From NCBI RefSeq assembly GCF_030269645.1, contig NZ_BSTR01000020.1, positions 11,198-75,197 of the forward strand: a DNA stretch of 64,000 nt, written 5' to 3'. Below are positions 42,045 through 51,578 of the stretch, piece by piece (positions within the stretch are counted from its first letter, which is position 1; every line of letters starts with the position of its first letter). A model generated the notes under the pieces. The model searched no databases, was not told where the DNA came from, and saw only the letters and a program-made list of their open reading frames with translations. A program made the translations under genes and the position numbers. The stretch is from Actinokineospora sp. NBRC 105648 (lineage in GTDB: Bacteria > Actinomycetota > Actinomycetes > Mycobacteriales > Pseudonocardiaceae).

Positions 42045-45000
42045 TCACACGTTCCGGCGGTACTGCCCACCGACCTCGAAGAAGGCCTCGGTGATCTGCC
42101 CGAGCGTGCACACCCGGGCGGCGTCCATCAGCACGTCGAAGACGTTGCCGTCGGTGCCCGCCACCTCGCGCAGCCGGGCCAGCGCCTGCTGCGCGTCGTC
42201 GCGGTGCGCCTGCTGGTAGGCGCGGGTGCGCTCGACCTGCGCGCGCTTCTCGTCCTCGGTGGCCCGGGCCAGCTCGATCTCGACGACCTCGTCCTCCTCG
42301 CCCTTGGTGGGCAGGAAGGTGTTGACCCCGACCAGCGGCAGCGAGCCGTCGTGCTTGCGGTGCTCGTAGAGCATCGACTCGTCCTGGATGCGGCCGCGCT
42401 GGTAGCCGGTCTCCATCGCGCCCAGCACGCCGCCGCGGTCGGAGATCCGGTCGAACTCGGTGAGCACGGCCTCCTCGACCAGGTCGGTCAGCTCGTCGAT
42501 GACGAAGGAACCCTGCAGCGGGTTCTCGTTCATCGACAGGCCCCACTCCTTGTTGATGATGAGCTGGATGGCCATCGCGCGGCGCACCGAGGACTCGGTC
42601 GGGGTGGTGATCGCCTCGTCGTAGGCGTTGGTGTGCAGGGAGTTCGCGTTGTCGTAGAGCGCGCACAGGGCCTGCAGGGTGGTGCGGATGTCGTTGAAGT
42701 TCATCTCCTGGGCGTGCAGCGAGCGGCCCGAGGTCTGCACGTGGTACTTGAGCTTCTGCGACCGCTCCGCCGCGCCGTAGCGCTGCTTCATGGCCACCGC
42801 CCAGATCCGGCGGGCGACCCGGCCGATCACCGAGTACTCGGCGTCCATGCCGTTGGAGAAGAAGAAGGACAGGTTCGGCGCGAAGTCGTCGATGTCCATG
42901 CCGCGGGCCAGGTACGACTCGACGTAGGTGAACCCGTTGGCCAGGGTGAAGGCGAGCTGGCTGATCGGGTTCGCCCCGGCCTCGGCGATGTGGTAGCCGG
43001 AGATCGACACCGAGTAGAAGTTGCGCACCCGGTTGCGGATGAACCACTCCTGGATGTCGGCCATCATCCGCAGGCTGAACTCGGTGGAGAAGATGCAGGT
43101 GTTCTGCCCTTGGTCCTCTTTGAGGATGTCGGCCTGCACCGTGCCGCGCACGTTGGCCAGCGCCCACGCGGACAGCTCCGCGTGCTCCTCGGCGCTCGGC
43201 TGCCGGTTGTGCTCCACGACGAACGCGTCGACGCGCTGGTCGATGGCGGTGTTGAGGAAGTAGGCCAGGATCGTCGGCGCCGGGCCGTTGATCGTCATCG
43301 ACACCGAGGTGGTCGGCGAGGTCAGGTCGAAGCCGTCGTAGAGCGCCTTCATGTCCTCGAGCGAGGCGATGGACACCCCCGAGGTGCCGATCTTGCCGTA
43401 GACGTCGGGCGGGGTGTCGGGGTCGCGGCCGTAGAGGGTGACCGAGTCGAACGCGGTGGACAGCCGGGTGGCCGGGTTGCCCGCCGAGAGCAGCTTGAAG
43501 CGGCGGTTGGTGCGGAACGCGTCGCCCTCGCCCGCGAACATCCGGGCCGGGTCCTCGCCCTCGCGCTTGAACGGGAAGACACCCGCGGTGAACGGGAAGC
43601 CGCCGGGCAGGTTCTCCTTGCGCAGGAACCGGGTCAGCGAGGCGTCGTCATCCAGGCGGGGCAGCGCGACGCGGGGAACGCGGTTGCCGGAGAGGGTCTC
43701 GCGCCAGAGCTGGGTGTGCAGCTCCTTGTCGCGGACCTTGACCACCAGCTCGTCGGCCCGGTACTGCTCCACGGTGGCCGGCCACCGGGCGAGCAGGTCC
43801 TCGGTGTCGCGGTCGACCCGGCGCGCGGCCTCGGCGGCCAGCCGGTCGATGTCCTCAGTGGACAGACCGGCCGCGTCGAGCGCCTTGTGCGCCAGGGTGA
43901 GCGCCGAGTGCGCGCGGACGGCCTCGACCTGCGCGTCGGTCGCGCGGTGGTAGCCGCGGACGGTCTCGGCGATGTCGGAGAGGTACCGGGCGCGCTGCGG
44001 CGGCACGATCGTGGACGCCGAGGTGGACACCCGGCCCTCGACGTGCGGCAGGGTGCCCTCGTGGAACGGCACGCCCTTGGCCGCGAGCAGCGTGCGCAGC
44101 TCCTGGTAGAGCGCGGTGACGCCGTCGTCGTTGAAGGTGGCCGCGCTGGTGCCGAAGACCGGCATGTCCTCCCAGGACTGGCCGAACGCCTCGCGGTTGC
44201 GCACCAGCTGGCGGGCGACGTCGCGGCGGGCGTCCTCGGCGCCGCGGCGCTCGAACTTGTTGATCGCCACCACGTCGGCGAAGTCCAGCATGTCGATCTT
44301 CTCCAGCTGCGAGGCGGCGCCGAACTCCGGCGTCATCACGTACAGCGAGAGGTCGACGAACGGCACGATCGCGGCGTCGCCCTGGCCGATGCCGGGGGTC
44401 TCGACGATCACCAGGTCGTTGCCCGCGGCCTTGGCGGCGGCGATGGCGTCGGAGAGGCCCTCGGGGACCTCCGAGCCCGCGCCGCGGGTGGCCAGCGAGC
44501 GGAAGAACACCCGGTCGCCGTCGAGGGAGTTCATCCGGATCCGGTCGCCGAGCAGGGCACCACCACCGCGGCGGCGGGTGGGGTCGACGGCGATGACCGC
44601 GATCCGCAGCTTGTCCTGCTGGTCCAGGCGCAGCCTGCGGACCAGCTCGTCGGTGAGCGAGGACTTGCCGGAGCCGCCGGTGCCGGTGATGCCGAGCACG
44701 GGCACCGGGCGCGCGGTGTCGGCGATCGCCGAGCGGACCTCGTCGGACAGGGTGCGCGCCTCGATCTGGGTGATCGCGCGGGCGAGCGCGGCGTGGTCGC
44801 CGGCGAGCAGCGCGTCCTTGCCCGCCGGGGCGGCCAGACCGGGGTCGACGTCGCAGGCCTCGATCATCGAGTTGATCATCCGGGCCAGCCCGAGGGTCTG
44901 GCCGTCCTCCGGGGAGAAGATGCGCGCGACGCCGCGGGAGTGCAGCAGCCGGATCTCCTCGGGGACGATGACGCCCCCGCCGCCGCCGAACACCTTGACG

Positions 45001-45278
45001 TGGCCCGCGCCGTGCTCGGCCAGCAGCTCGACCAGGTAGCTGAAGTACTCGACGTGCCCGCCCTGGTAGGCGCTGATGGCCACGCCCTGCACGTCCTCCT
45101 GGATGGCCGCGGTGACCACCTCGCGGACCGACCGGTTGTGGCCGAGGTGCACGACCTCGGCGCCCTGCGACTGCAGGATGCGGCGCATGATGTTGATCGC
45201 CGCGTCGTGCCCGTCGAACAGGCTGGCCGCGGTGACGAACCGGACCGGGTTCGCCGGTCGGTACAGCTCGGCGGACAT
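42045..45278 (-). CDS. icmF: IcmF, fused isobutyryl-CoA mutase with G-protein chaperone
   Basis: IcmF interconverts isobutyryl-CoA and n-butyryl-CoA using AdoCbl. The 1077-aa protein has all three parts. The N-terminal B12-binding domain has DGHDAAINI at residue 22 and SAYQGGH. The MeaB-like GTPase domain has GITGTGGSGKSSL near 205 and TPGIGQGD near 310. The C-terminal mutase barrel has GTSGVSIASL, YSVSISGYHIAEAGANP and MNENPLQGSFVIDEL. Its built-in chaperone loads and repairs cofactor. ATG 45278 follows GGAGG. No riboswitch precedes it. It is an evident consumer of the cofactor made by the cob locus 15 kb upstream. Confidence 0.97.
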   Translation of the reverse strand: MSAELYRPANPVRFVTAASLFDGHDAAINIMRRILQSQGAEVVHLGHNRSVREVVTAAIQEDVQGVAISAYQGGHVEYFSYLVELLAEHGAGHVKVFGGGGGVIVPEEIRLLHSRGVARIFSPEDGQTLGLARMINSMIEACDVDPGLAAPAGKDALLAGDHAALARAITQIEARTLSDEVRSAIADTARPVPVLGITGTGGSGKSSLTDELVRRLRLDQQDKLRIAVIAVDPTRRRGGGALLGDRIRMNSLDGDRVFFRSLATRGAGSEVPEGLSDAIAAAKAAGNDLVIVETPGIGQGDAAIVPFVDLSLYVMTPEFGAASQLEKIDMLDFADVVAINKFERRGAEDARRDVARQLVRNREAFGQSWEDMPVFGTSAATFNDDGVTALYQELRTLLAAKGVPFHEGTLPHVEGRVSTSASTIVPPQRARYLSDIAETVRGYHRATDAQVEAVRAHSALTLAHKALDAAGLSTEDIDRLAAEAARRVDRDTEDLLARWPATVEQYRADELVVKVRDKELHTQLWRETLSGNRVPRVALPRLDDDASLTRFLRKENLPGGFPFTAGVFPFKREGEDPARMFAGEGDAFRTNRRFKLLSAGNPATRLSTAFDSVTLYGRDPDTPPDVYGKIGTSGVSIASLEDMKALYDGFDLTSPTTSVSMTINGPAPTILAYFLNTAIDQRVDAFVVEHNRQPSAEEHAELSAWALANVRGTVQADILKEDQGQNTCIFSTEFSLRMMADIQEWFIRNRVRNFYSVSISGYHIAEAGANPISQLAFTLANGFTYVESYLARGMDIDDFAPNLSFFFSNGMDAEYSVIGRVARRIWAVAMKQRYGAAERSQKLKYHVQTSGRSLHAQEMNFNDIRTTLQALCALYDNANSLHTNAYDEAITTPTESSVRRAMAIQLIINKEWGLSMNENPLQGSFVIDELTDLVEEAVLTEFDRISDRGGVLGAMETGYQRGRIQDESMLYEHRKHDGSLPLVGVNTFLPTKGEEDEVVEIELARATEDEKRAQVERTRAYQQAHRDDAQQALARLREVAGTDGNVFDVLMDAARVCTLGQITEAFFEVGGQYRRNV

Positions 45279-45364
45279 GGGACCTCCAGGGGTCGGGCGT
45301 CAGGGGAATAGTTTGACGTCCTACTTTCGGAAGGGCAACCACCTTGTGTCCGACGTAACGCGCC

Positions 45365-45370
45365 TACCAT
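45365..45370 (+). promoter_or_regulatory. -10 box of a leaderless promoter
   Basis: TACCAT ends eight bases before the GTG of the thioesterase gene. A TTGTGT about 15 bases further up could be the -35. No ribosome site is present, which fits a leaderless message. Confidence 0.5.
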
Positions 45371-45378
45371 GTGTCCGC

Positions 45379-45768
45379 GTGACCCCGGAACCGGTGACCA
45401 GGATGCTGTCCGACGACCGCGCCTCGACCGCGCTGGGCATCCGGCTGCGCTCGGCCGGGCCCGGGCGCGCCGAGGTGAGCATGGCGGTGACCGAGACGAT
45501 GGTCAACGGCCACGGCATCGGCCACGGCGGGTACGTGTTCCTGCTGGCCGACACCGCCTTCGCCTGCGCGTGCAACAGCCACGGGCCGGTGACCGTGGCG
45601 GCGGGGGCCGAGATCACCTTCGTCGCCGCGGTGCGGCTGGGTGACGAGCTGGTGGCCACCGCGACCGAGCGCACGGTGTACGGCCGCAGCGGCATCTACG
45701 ACGTGACGGTGACCAGGGGCGACGAGGTCGTCGCCGAGTTCCGCGGCCGCAGCCGGACCCTGCGATGA
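45379..45768 (+). CDS. paaI: PaaI-type hotdog thioesterase
   Basis: The 129-aa hotdog-fold protein has VNGHGIGHGGYVFLLADTAFA near residue 42, the HGG and Asp pattern of PaaI thioesterases, and AGAEITFVAAVRLGDEL. It hydrolyses aryl- or acyl-CoA, as in phenylacetate degradation. The start is GTG 45379, with a likely leaderless promoter. The stop overlaps the deaminase start (ATGA). No other paa genes are in the window. Confidence 0.92.
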   Translation: MTPEPVTRMLSDDRASTALGIRLRSAGPGRAEVSMAVTETMVNGHGIGHGGYVFLLADTAFACACNSHGPVTVAAGAEITFVAAVRLGDELVATATERTVYGRSGIYDVTVTRGDEVVAEFRGRSRTLR

Positions 45769-46244
45769 CCGGCGCGGTCCCCGCGGCCCGGTGGCTGGCC
45801 GAGGCCGTGGCCCTGGCCACGGCGAACGTCGCCCAGGGCGGCGGCCCGTTCGGCGCGCTGGTGGTCCGCGGCGAGGAGGTCGTGGGGCGCGGCGTCAACC
45901 GGGTGACCCTGGACCTCGACCCGACCGCCCACGCCGAGGTCGTCGCCATCCGGGCGGCCTGCGCCGCCGTCGGCGACTTCCGGCTGGCCGGCTGCGTGCT
46001 GGTGTCCTCCTGCGAGCCCTGCCCGCTGTGCCTCTCGGCCGCGCTGTGGGCCCGGCTGGACGCGGTGGTCTACGCCGCCGACCGCGACGACGCCGCCGAG
46101 GCGGGCTTCGACGACCGCGAGTTCTACGACGTGCTCGCCCGTCCCCGCGAGACCTGGCCGGTGGCCGTCACCCACCACCGCACGGGCACCGAGTCCGCCC
46201 CCTTCACCGCCTGGCGGACCCGACCGGGCCGGGTGGACTACTGA
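45765..46244 (+). CDS. nucleoside deaminase (guanine deaminase-like)
   Basis: This 159-aa cytidine-deaminase-fold enzyme has the zinc motifs THAEVVAI (His and the proton-shuttling Glu) near residue 65 and SCEPCPLCLSA (two Cys) near 93. VYAADRDDAAEAGFDD resembles guanine deaminases more than tRNA adenosine deaminases. It is translated with the thioesterase. A strong hairpin follows. Confidence 0.9.
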   Translation: MTGAVPAARWLAEAVALATANVAQGGGPFGALVVRGEEVVGRGVNRVTLDLDPTAHAEVVAIRAACAAVGDFRLAGCVLVSSCEPCPLCLSAALWARLDAVVYAADRDDAAEAGFDDREFYDVLARPRETWPVAVTHHRTGTESAPFTAWRTRPGRVDY

Positions 46245-46250
46245 GAAACG

Positions 46251-46287
46251 CGGACTGCCCGCCCCCGGGACAGGGGCGGGCAGTCCG
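46251..46287. terminator. bidirectional terminator hairpin
   Basis: cggactgcccgcccc and ggggcgggcagtccg form a perfect 15-bp stem with a seven-base loop. It lies between the convergent deaminase and subtilase genes, six bp from one stop and 11 bp from the other. Confidence 0.9.
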
Positions 46288-46298
46288 GCGCAGCGCGG

Positions 46299-47873
46299 TC
46301 AGACCGTGAGGGACCAGGTGTCGATGGTGCCCGAGTCGAACCGGTAGAGGTCACGCACGCTGAGCTTCCAGGTGCCGTTCTTCGCCTCACTGGACAGGTT
46401 CACCGTGAAGGTGGCCCGCACGTCGTCGGCGGGGTCGCCCGCCGAGGCCGCCTTGAGCGGGTAGCTGGTGCCGTCGGGGGCGATCAGGTCCACCGCGAGG
46501 TCGCCGCGGTAGGGGTGCGCGATGGCGACCTCCACCGAGGCGGTGGCCGAGGCGTTGCCCGAGCAGCCGGAGACCGTGATCGGGCTGGTCGCCGCGGCAC
46601 CCGCGTCCGGGACGGCCACGTCGGCGCCGTTGGTCTGCTTGGCGCACGTCGGGTCCGGGCCGGGGCCCGGGGTCGCGGTGATGTCCTTGGTGTAGAGCAG
46701 CTTGTTCGGCGAACCGGTGCCCGGGTCGGTCACCTTGCCGGGGGTGGCCAGGTCGGTGATGGCCTTGGTCACCTCGGCCGGGGTCGCGTTCGGGTGGCCC
46801 TGCAGGTACAGCGCGACCGCGCCCGCGACGTGCGGGGTGGCCATGGAGGTACCGGAGTTGCCCGCGGTGCCGGTGTCGCTGGAGTAGGACAGCGAGGTGA
46901 TGTTGCCGCCGGGGGCGTAGATGTCGACGCAGGTGCCGATGTTGGAGAAGCTCGACCGGCGGTCGCCCTGGTCGATCGAGGCGACGGTGATCGCCTCGGG
47001 GACCCGGGCCGGGCTGTAGTCGCACGCGCTGGCACCGTTGTTGTTACCCGCGGCGACGGCGTAGTTGAAGCCCGCTCGGATCGAGGCCTGGATCTGCTCA
47101 TCGCCGATGCCGGTCTCGAACTGGCCGATGCTGATGTTGACCACGGCGGGCTTGACGCCGTTCGCGGTGATCCACTCGACCGCGTCGCTGAGCAGCGAGT
47201 CCGGACCGTTGTTGTCGCAGCCGAGCACCCGCAGCGCGACGAGCTTGGCCTTCTTGGCCACGCCGTAGGTCTTGCTGACCGCGGTGCCCGAGGTGTGCGT
47301 GCCGTGGCCGTTGCAGTCGGAGGCGTCGTTGTCCTTGTCCAGGAAGTCGTAACCGGACTTGGCCCGGCCCTCGAAGTCCTGGTGCGAGATCCGGACGCCG
47401 CTGTCGACGCTGTAGACGGTCACGCCCTCGCCGGTGGCGTTGTACTCGTACTTGCGGTCCAGGGTCGTGTCCCGCTGGTCGACCCGGTCGATGCCCCAGG
47501 TCGGGTTGGTCTGCACCTCGGCGCCGCGCATGGTGCCGTCCTGGTAGACGGTGCGCACGGCCGGGTCGGCGGCGAGCCTGCGGGCCTGGTCCTCGGTCAT
47601 GCCGTGCACCGAGTAGCCGCGGGTGGTGACCTTGTAGGTGGAGGCGATCGTGCCGCCGTAGGTGCTCACCAGCGACCGGGAGGTCGTGTCGACGGCGGCG
47701 GCGCTCGCGGCCGCGTCCTTGAGCACCACGATGTACTGGCCCGCGTAGTGCTGCTTGGCCTGCACCACCGTCCCGACCGCGGGGGCGGCCGCGCCCGCGG
47801 GGACCGCGACGGCCAGCCCGGCGCACGTGAGACCCACCGCGAGCGCGGCCAGGCCTGTTCTCCGACTCATCAT
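46299..47873 (-). CDS. secreted S8 subtilase with inhibitor I9 prodomain and P domain
   Basis: The 524-aa protein has a signal peptide, an I9 prodomain (about residues 45-115, YIVVLKDAAAS), and a catalytic domain with Asp in VYSVDSGVRI, His in NGHGTHTSGT and Ser in GTSMATPHVAGA. A C-terminal proprotein-convertase P domain is marked by HPYRGDLAVDLIAPDG and NGTWKLSVRDLYRF. It is an extracellular broad-specificity protease that matures itself. ATG 47873 follows GAGGGAG. It is paralogous to the gene at 53411 and has a matching upstream element. Confidence 0.96.
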   Translation of the reverse strand: MMSRRTGLAALAVGLTCAGLAVAVPAGAAAPAVGTVVQAKQHYAGQYIVVLKDAAASAAAVDTTSRSLVSTYGGTIASTYKVTTRGYSVHGMTEDQARRLAADPAVRTVYQDGTMRGAEVQTNPTWGIDRVDQRDTTLDRKYEYNATGEGVTVYSVDSGVRISHQDFEGRAKSGYDFLDKDNDASDCNGHGTHTSGTAVSKTYGVAKKAKLVALRVLGCDNNGPDSLLSDAVEWITANGVKPAVVNISIGQFETGIGDEQIQASIRAGFNYAVAAGNNNGASACDYSPARVPEAITVASIDQGDRRSSFSNIGTCVDIYAPGGNITSLSYSSDTGTAGNSGTSMATPHVAGAVALYLQGHPNATPAEVTKAITDLATPGKVTDPGTGSPNKLLYTKDITATPGPGPDPTCAKQTNGADVAVPDAGAAATSPITVSGCSGNASATASVEVAIAHPYRGDLAVDLIAPDGTSYPLKAASAGDPADDVRATFTVNLSSEAKNGTWKLSVRDLYRFDSGTIDTWSLTV

Positions 47874-47957
47874 TCTTGGACTCCCTCGTAGAGCGGCGAC
47901 AGGGCAGGGAAAGGGGACACCGCTCGGCACAACCATGCGGCAGCGGCGAAGTCGAGT

Positions 47958-47995
47958 GAATGGCGCGCGCTATTTGTGGGTGTACCCATTCAAAG
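47958..47995 (-). promoter_or_regulatory. conserved element upstream of subtilase 1
   Basis: gaatggcgcgcgc, then gtggg, then tacccattcaaa matches the element at 55090 upstream of the second subtilase almost base for base. It is 85-122 bp before the start codon. It may be a shared promoter or activator site. Confidence 0.55.
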
Positions 47996-48054
47996 TCGAA
48001 CTCCCGGTAAAACGTGCCCTTCTCAGTCGGGATCCGCGCCGGTAACGTGCGATC

Positions 48055-50937
48055 GTGGCGCAACCAGAACTCCCCCCGGTGCGAATGCCGACGTCGATAT
48101 TCGTCGGCCGGGCCACCGAGTTGGCCGAACTCGCGGGCACCGTCGCGCGGCCGCCCGCGGTGGTGCTGCTCGAGGGCGAGGCGGGGGTGGGCAAGACCCG
48201 GCTGATCCGGGAGCTGCTGCGGCTGCCGCAGGTGGCCGACCGCACGGTGCTCTTCGGTGCCTGCCAACCGATGCGCACCCCGCTGCCGTACGGCCCGGTG
48301 GTCGACATCCTGCGCGAGGCCGGGTCCCGGCTCGACCGGGTCGCCGGGGCGCTGCCCGCGGTCACCGGCGCGCTGCGCCCGCTGCTGCCCGAGCTCGCGC
48401 CGCTGCTGCCGCCGGAGCCGGAGCGCGGCGACGCGGCGGTCGACCGGCACCGGGTGTTCCGCGCGGTGCGCGAGCTGCTCGCCGCGCTCGGGCCGACGCT
48501 GCTGGTGGTGGAGGACCTGCACTGGGCCGACGAGGGGACCCACGACCTGCTGCGCTTCCTGGCCGGGCAGCCGACCGCCGAGCTGTCGGCCGTGCTGAGC
48601 TACCGCCGCGAGGAGCACCGGGTCGGCGGCGCGACGCTGCTGCCCGGCTCGGGCTACCGGCTGCTGGCCGACGGCCGCAACTCGCTGCTGCGGCTGCGCC
48701 CGCTGGGACCGGGACCGGTCGGCACGCTGGCCGCCGACCTGCTCGGCACGGCCCAGGTGCCGCAGGACTTCGCCGTGGAGCTGCACCACCGCACCGCGGG
48801 CATCCCGTTCGTGATCGAGGAGGTCCTGCGCGAGGTCCGGGACGCGGGCGCCGCGCCGCGACCACGCCTGCTCGACCTGGTCGACATCCCGGTCCTGTTG
48901 CGCGACACCATGTCCGACCGCCTCGCCCGGCTCGGGCCGACCGTGGCCGCGGTGGTGCACGCCGCCGCCGTGCTGGACATGCCCGCCACCGAGCAGGACA
49001 TCGCCGCGGTCGCCGGCCTGCCCTCGCGCCGGGTGGGCAGCGCGCTGATCCGCGCGCTGGGCGCCGCTGTGCTGCACGAGACCGACGACACCGGGACACC
49101 CCGCTACGCGCTTCGCCACGCCCTGGCCCGCCAGGCCGCCTACGTCTCGATCCCCGGCCCGGCCCGGCGCAGGCTGCACGCCCGCGCCGCCGAGCTGCTC
49201 GCGGCCCGCCCCGATCCCCCGGTCGTCCGGCTGGCCCACCACCACCGGCGCGCGGGCGACCTGGCGAACTGGGCGCGCAAGACCGTGGCCGCGGTGGACC
49301 ACGCCACCGAGGTCGGCGACACCGCGCTGGCGCTGCAGCTGCTGGAGGACGCGCTCGTCGACGACGCCCTGCCCACCCGGGCGAGGAACACCCTCGCGGT
49401 GCGGCTGAGCCGCGTCGCGTTGAACGGGATCGCGCACGACACCACCGTCGAGCGGCTGTGGGCGGTGCTGCGCGAGGAGTCCCTCGGCCGGGCCGCGCGC
49501 GGCGAGGTGCGGCTGAACCTGGGCAGGCTGCTGATCAACCAGGTCGGCCGGATCGAGCTGGGCCAGAACGAGATCGAGATGGCCGTGCTGGACCTGCGCG
49601 ACCGCCCCGCGCTGGCGATGCGCGGGATGGCCGCGCTGAGCCTGCCCAGCTTCGGCACGCGCCCGGTCGAGTTCCACCTGGGCTGGCTGGCCGAGGCGCT
49701 GCGCGCGCTGGATACCGTGCGAGACCCCGAACTGATCGCCTCGGTGCGGGCCAACGAGGTGACCGCCCTGGCCCAGCTGGCCGACCCGGCGATGTGGGCG
49801 GCGGTCACCGCGCTGCCGGAGGCGGGCCGCTCGTCCCGGATCCGCCGCCAGCTCAGCCGCGCGTACAACAACCTCGCCGACGCCACCGCGTGGACCGGCC
49901 ACTACGGCAAGGCCCGCGAGTACCTGCGCACCGGCGGCGCCCTGCTGGCCGACGCCGACGTGCCGTTCCTGTCCCTGCTGGCCACCGGCACGGCGCTGCG
50001 CCTCGACGTGCAGACCGGCCGGTGGGACACCCTCCCGCAGGCGGCCGACCTGCTGATCGAGCAGGCGGGCGACATGCCGTACCTGGCCGTGGACGCCTGG
50101 CTCGCGCTGGCCTGGCTGGCCCTCGCCCGCGACGACCGCGACCAGGCCGAACGGCACGTGGACGACGCGCTGGCCGCCGCCCCGGAGAACGCCCCGGTCT
50201 CGATCTCCGCCGCCGCCTGCCGCGTCGCGATCTCCCTGAGCCGCGGCGACGTCGCGGCGGCGGCCGTGCTCGCCGACCGGGCGATGGCCCAGGTGCGGCG
50301 CAAGGGGGTCTGGGTATGGGCCTCGGACCTGGCCCCGCAGGCGACCAGGGCCCTGGTCCGCGCGGGCAGGCTGGACGACGCACGGCACCTGGTGGTCGAG
50401 TTCGAGGAGGGCATCCACGGCCGCGACGCCCCACTGGCCGCCGCCGGAGCCCAGCTGTGCCAAGGAATCCTCGACACCGCCACCAACAACCACGCCGCCG
50501 CCTCGACCCACTTCGCCCGCGCGGCGGAACGCTACGACGCCCTCCCCCAACCCCACACCGGCGCGACCGCCCACGAGGCGGCCGCCAGAGCGGCCCTGGA
50601 GGCCGACGACACGGCCACCGCCACCGCGCAACTGACCCTGGCCACCACCACCTTCGCCCGCCTCGGCGCCACCAGGGACGAGGCCAGGTGCAGGCACATG
50701 GCCCGCCGCTTCCGCCAAGGCACCCCACGCGGCCGCAAGAGCTACGGCGACGACCTGTCCCCACGCGAACGCGAGGTGGTCGGCATGGTGGCGGCAGGCA
50801 GGACCAACCGCCAGATCGCCGAAGAGCTCTACCTCTCCTCCAGAACCGTCGAACACCACGTGGCCAAGGCGATGCGCAAACTAGGCCTCCGCTCCAGAGC
50901 GGCCTTCGTGGCCGAATCCACTCCCCCACCCGACTAG
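48055..50937 (+). CDS. LAL-type large LuxR-family transcriptional regulator
   Basis: The 960-aa protein has an N-terminal AAA ATPase domain (FVGRATELAELAG at residue 16, Walker A EGEAGVGKTR near 41, VVEDLHWADEGT near 155). A long helical TPR-like middle follows, then a C-terminal LuxR helix-turn-helix (LSPREREVVGMVAAGRTNRQ, YLSSRTVEHHVAKAMRKLG). LAL/MalT-like proteins are activators that bind an inducer. GTG 48055 lies six bases after TAACGT with no ribosome site, so it is probably leaderless. It is divergent from subtilase 1 and may control the secreted proteases around it (inference). Confidence 0.94.
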   Translation: MAQPELPPVRMPTSIFVGRATELAELAGTVARPPAVVLLEGEAGVGKTRLIRELLRLPQVADRTVLFGACQPMRTPLPYGPVVDILREAGSRLDRVAGALPAVTGALRPLLPELAPLLPPEPERGDAAVDRHRVFRAVRELLAALGPTLLVVEDLHWADEGTHDLLRFLAGQPTAELSAVLSYRREEHRVGGATLLPGSGYRLLADGRNSLLRLRPLGPGPVGTLAADLLGTAQVPQDFAVELHHRTAGIPFVIEEVLREVRDAGAAPRPRLLDLVDIPVLLRDTMSDRLARLGPTVAAVVHAAAVLDMPATEQDIAAVAGLPSRRVGSALIRALGAAVLHETDDTGTPRYALRHALARQAAYVSIPGPARRRLHARAAELLAARPDPPVVRLAHHHRRAGDLANWARKTVAAVDHATEVGDTALALQLLEDALVDDALPTRARNTLAVRLSRVALNGIAHDTTVERLWAVLREESLGRAARGEVRLNLGRLLINQVGRIELGQNEIEMAVLDLRDRPALAMRGMAALSLPSFGTRPVEFHLGWLAEALRALDTVRDPELIASVRANEVTALAQLADPAMWAAVTALPEAGRSSRIRRQLSRAYNNLADATAWTGHYGKAREYLRTGGALLADADVPFLSLLATGTALRLDVQTGRWDTLPQAADLLIEQAGDMPYLAVDAWLALAWLALARDDRDQAERHVDDALAAAPENAPVSISAAACRVAISLSRGDVAAAAVLADRAMAQVRRKGVWVWASDLAPQATRALVRAGRLDDARHLVVEFEEGIHGRDAPLAAAGAQLCQGILDTATNNHAAASTHFARAAERYDALPQPHTGATAHEAAARAALEADDTATATAQLTLATTTFARLGATRDEARCRHMARRFRQGTPRGRKSYGDDLSPREREVVGMVAAGRTNRQIAEELYLSSRTVEHHVAKAMRKLGLRSRAAFVAESTPPPD

Positions 50938-51054
50938 ACTCCGGCCGGCTCCAGCAGCGCCCCGGCTCGGCTCAGGTCGGCTGGCTCACCCCAGCCCGGC
51001 CCGGGGCGCCCAGCTCACAGCGCCATGCCCGGCTCACCTCGGCTCACCCGCTCA

Positions 51055-51245
51055 GCCCGGCCGGCTCGGCCTGACTCACCTCTGCCTGACTCAGCCCGAC
51101 CTGTCCCGACCCAGCTTTGTCCCGGCCCGACCTGTCCCGACCCAGCTCATCCCCACTTGGCCTGTCCCGACCCAGCTCGTCCCCACTTGGCCTGTCCCAA
51201 CCCAGCCCGTCCCCCAACCCAGCCCGACCAACTCACCCCACGAGC
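51055..51245 (+). repeat. degenerate ~30-bp tandem repeats
   Basis: Copies of cctgtcccgacccagct followed by variants of cgtccccacttgg recur about four times with drift. Before them lies a looser run of ggctc/cagcccgg words from 50940. No gene is supported in this gap. Confidence 0.75.
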
Positions 51246-51309
51246 AACCACCACCCCCACCCCACCAACTCCAACCCGCCGCCCCCGCTCCCCCCGCTGA
51301 CCACTCCCG

Positions 51310-51412
51310 CCCCTGCATCCCATACGCAGCCCAAAACACGGGCGGGAGGCGGTTGTCAAGGCATCTCTCCCGCCTTGACAACCGCTTCCCGCCCGTAGTC
51401 ACACTTGGCGTA
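51310..51412 (+). repeat. palindromic dispersed element, copy C (right end replaced)
   Basis: The left end cccctgcatcccatacgc and the central hairpin (51339-51395, arms about 24 bp with one G-T type mismatch, conserved loop atctctccc) match copies A and B. The right side runs to ggcgtagggg but then passes into a 25-bp tandem repeat in place of attcagggg. It lies between the convergent LAL regulator and trypsin genes. Confidence 0.88.
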
Positions 51413-51413
51413 G

Positions 51414-51500
51414 GGGAAGCAGAACCCAGGCCACCCGAGGGAAGCAAAACCCACGCCACCCAAGGGGAAGCAGAACCCATGCCACCCAAGGGAAGCGGAA
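51414..51500 (+). repeat. 25-bp tandem repeat, about 3.5 copies
   Basis: The unit gggaagcagaacccaggcca plus cccga recurs at 51414, about 51439 and about 51465, with a partial fourth copy. It starts exactly where copy C of the palindromic element is interrupted. Confidence 0.85.
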
Positions 51501-51578
51501 CACACGAAGCAGGAACACGAGCAAGGGAAGGGGCCGGGCAGGAGCCTGCACCTCCCACCCGGCCCAGCCGCGACCCCG

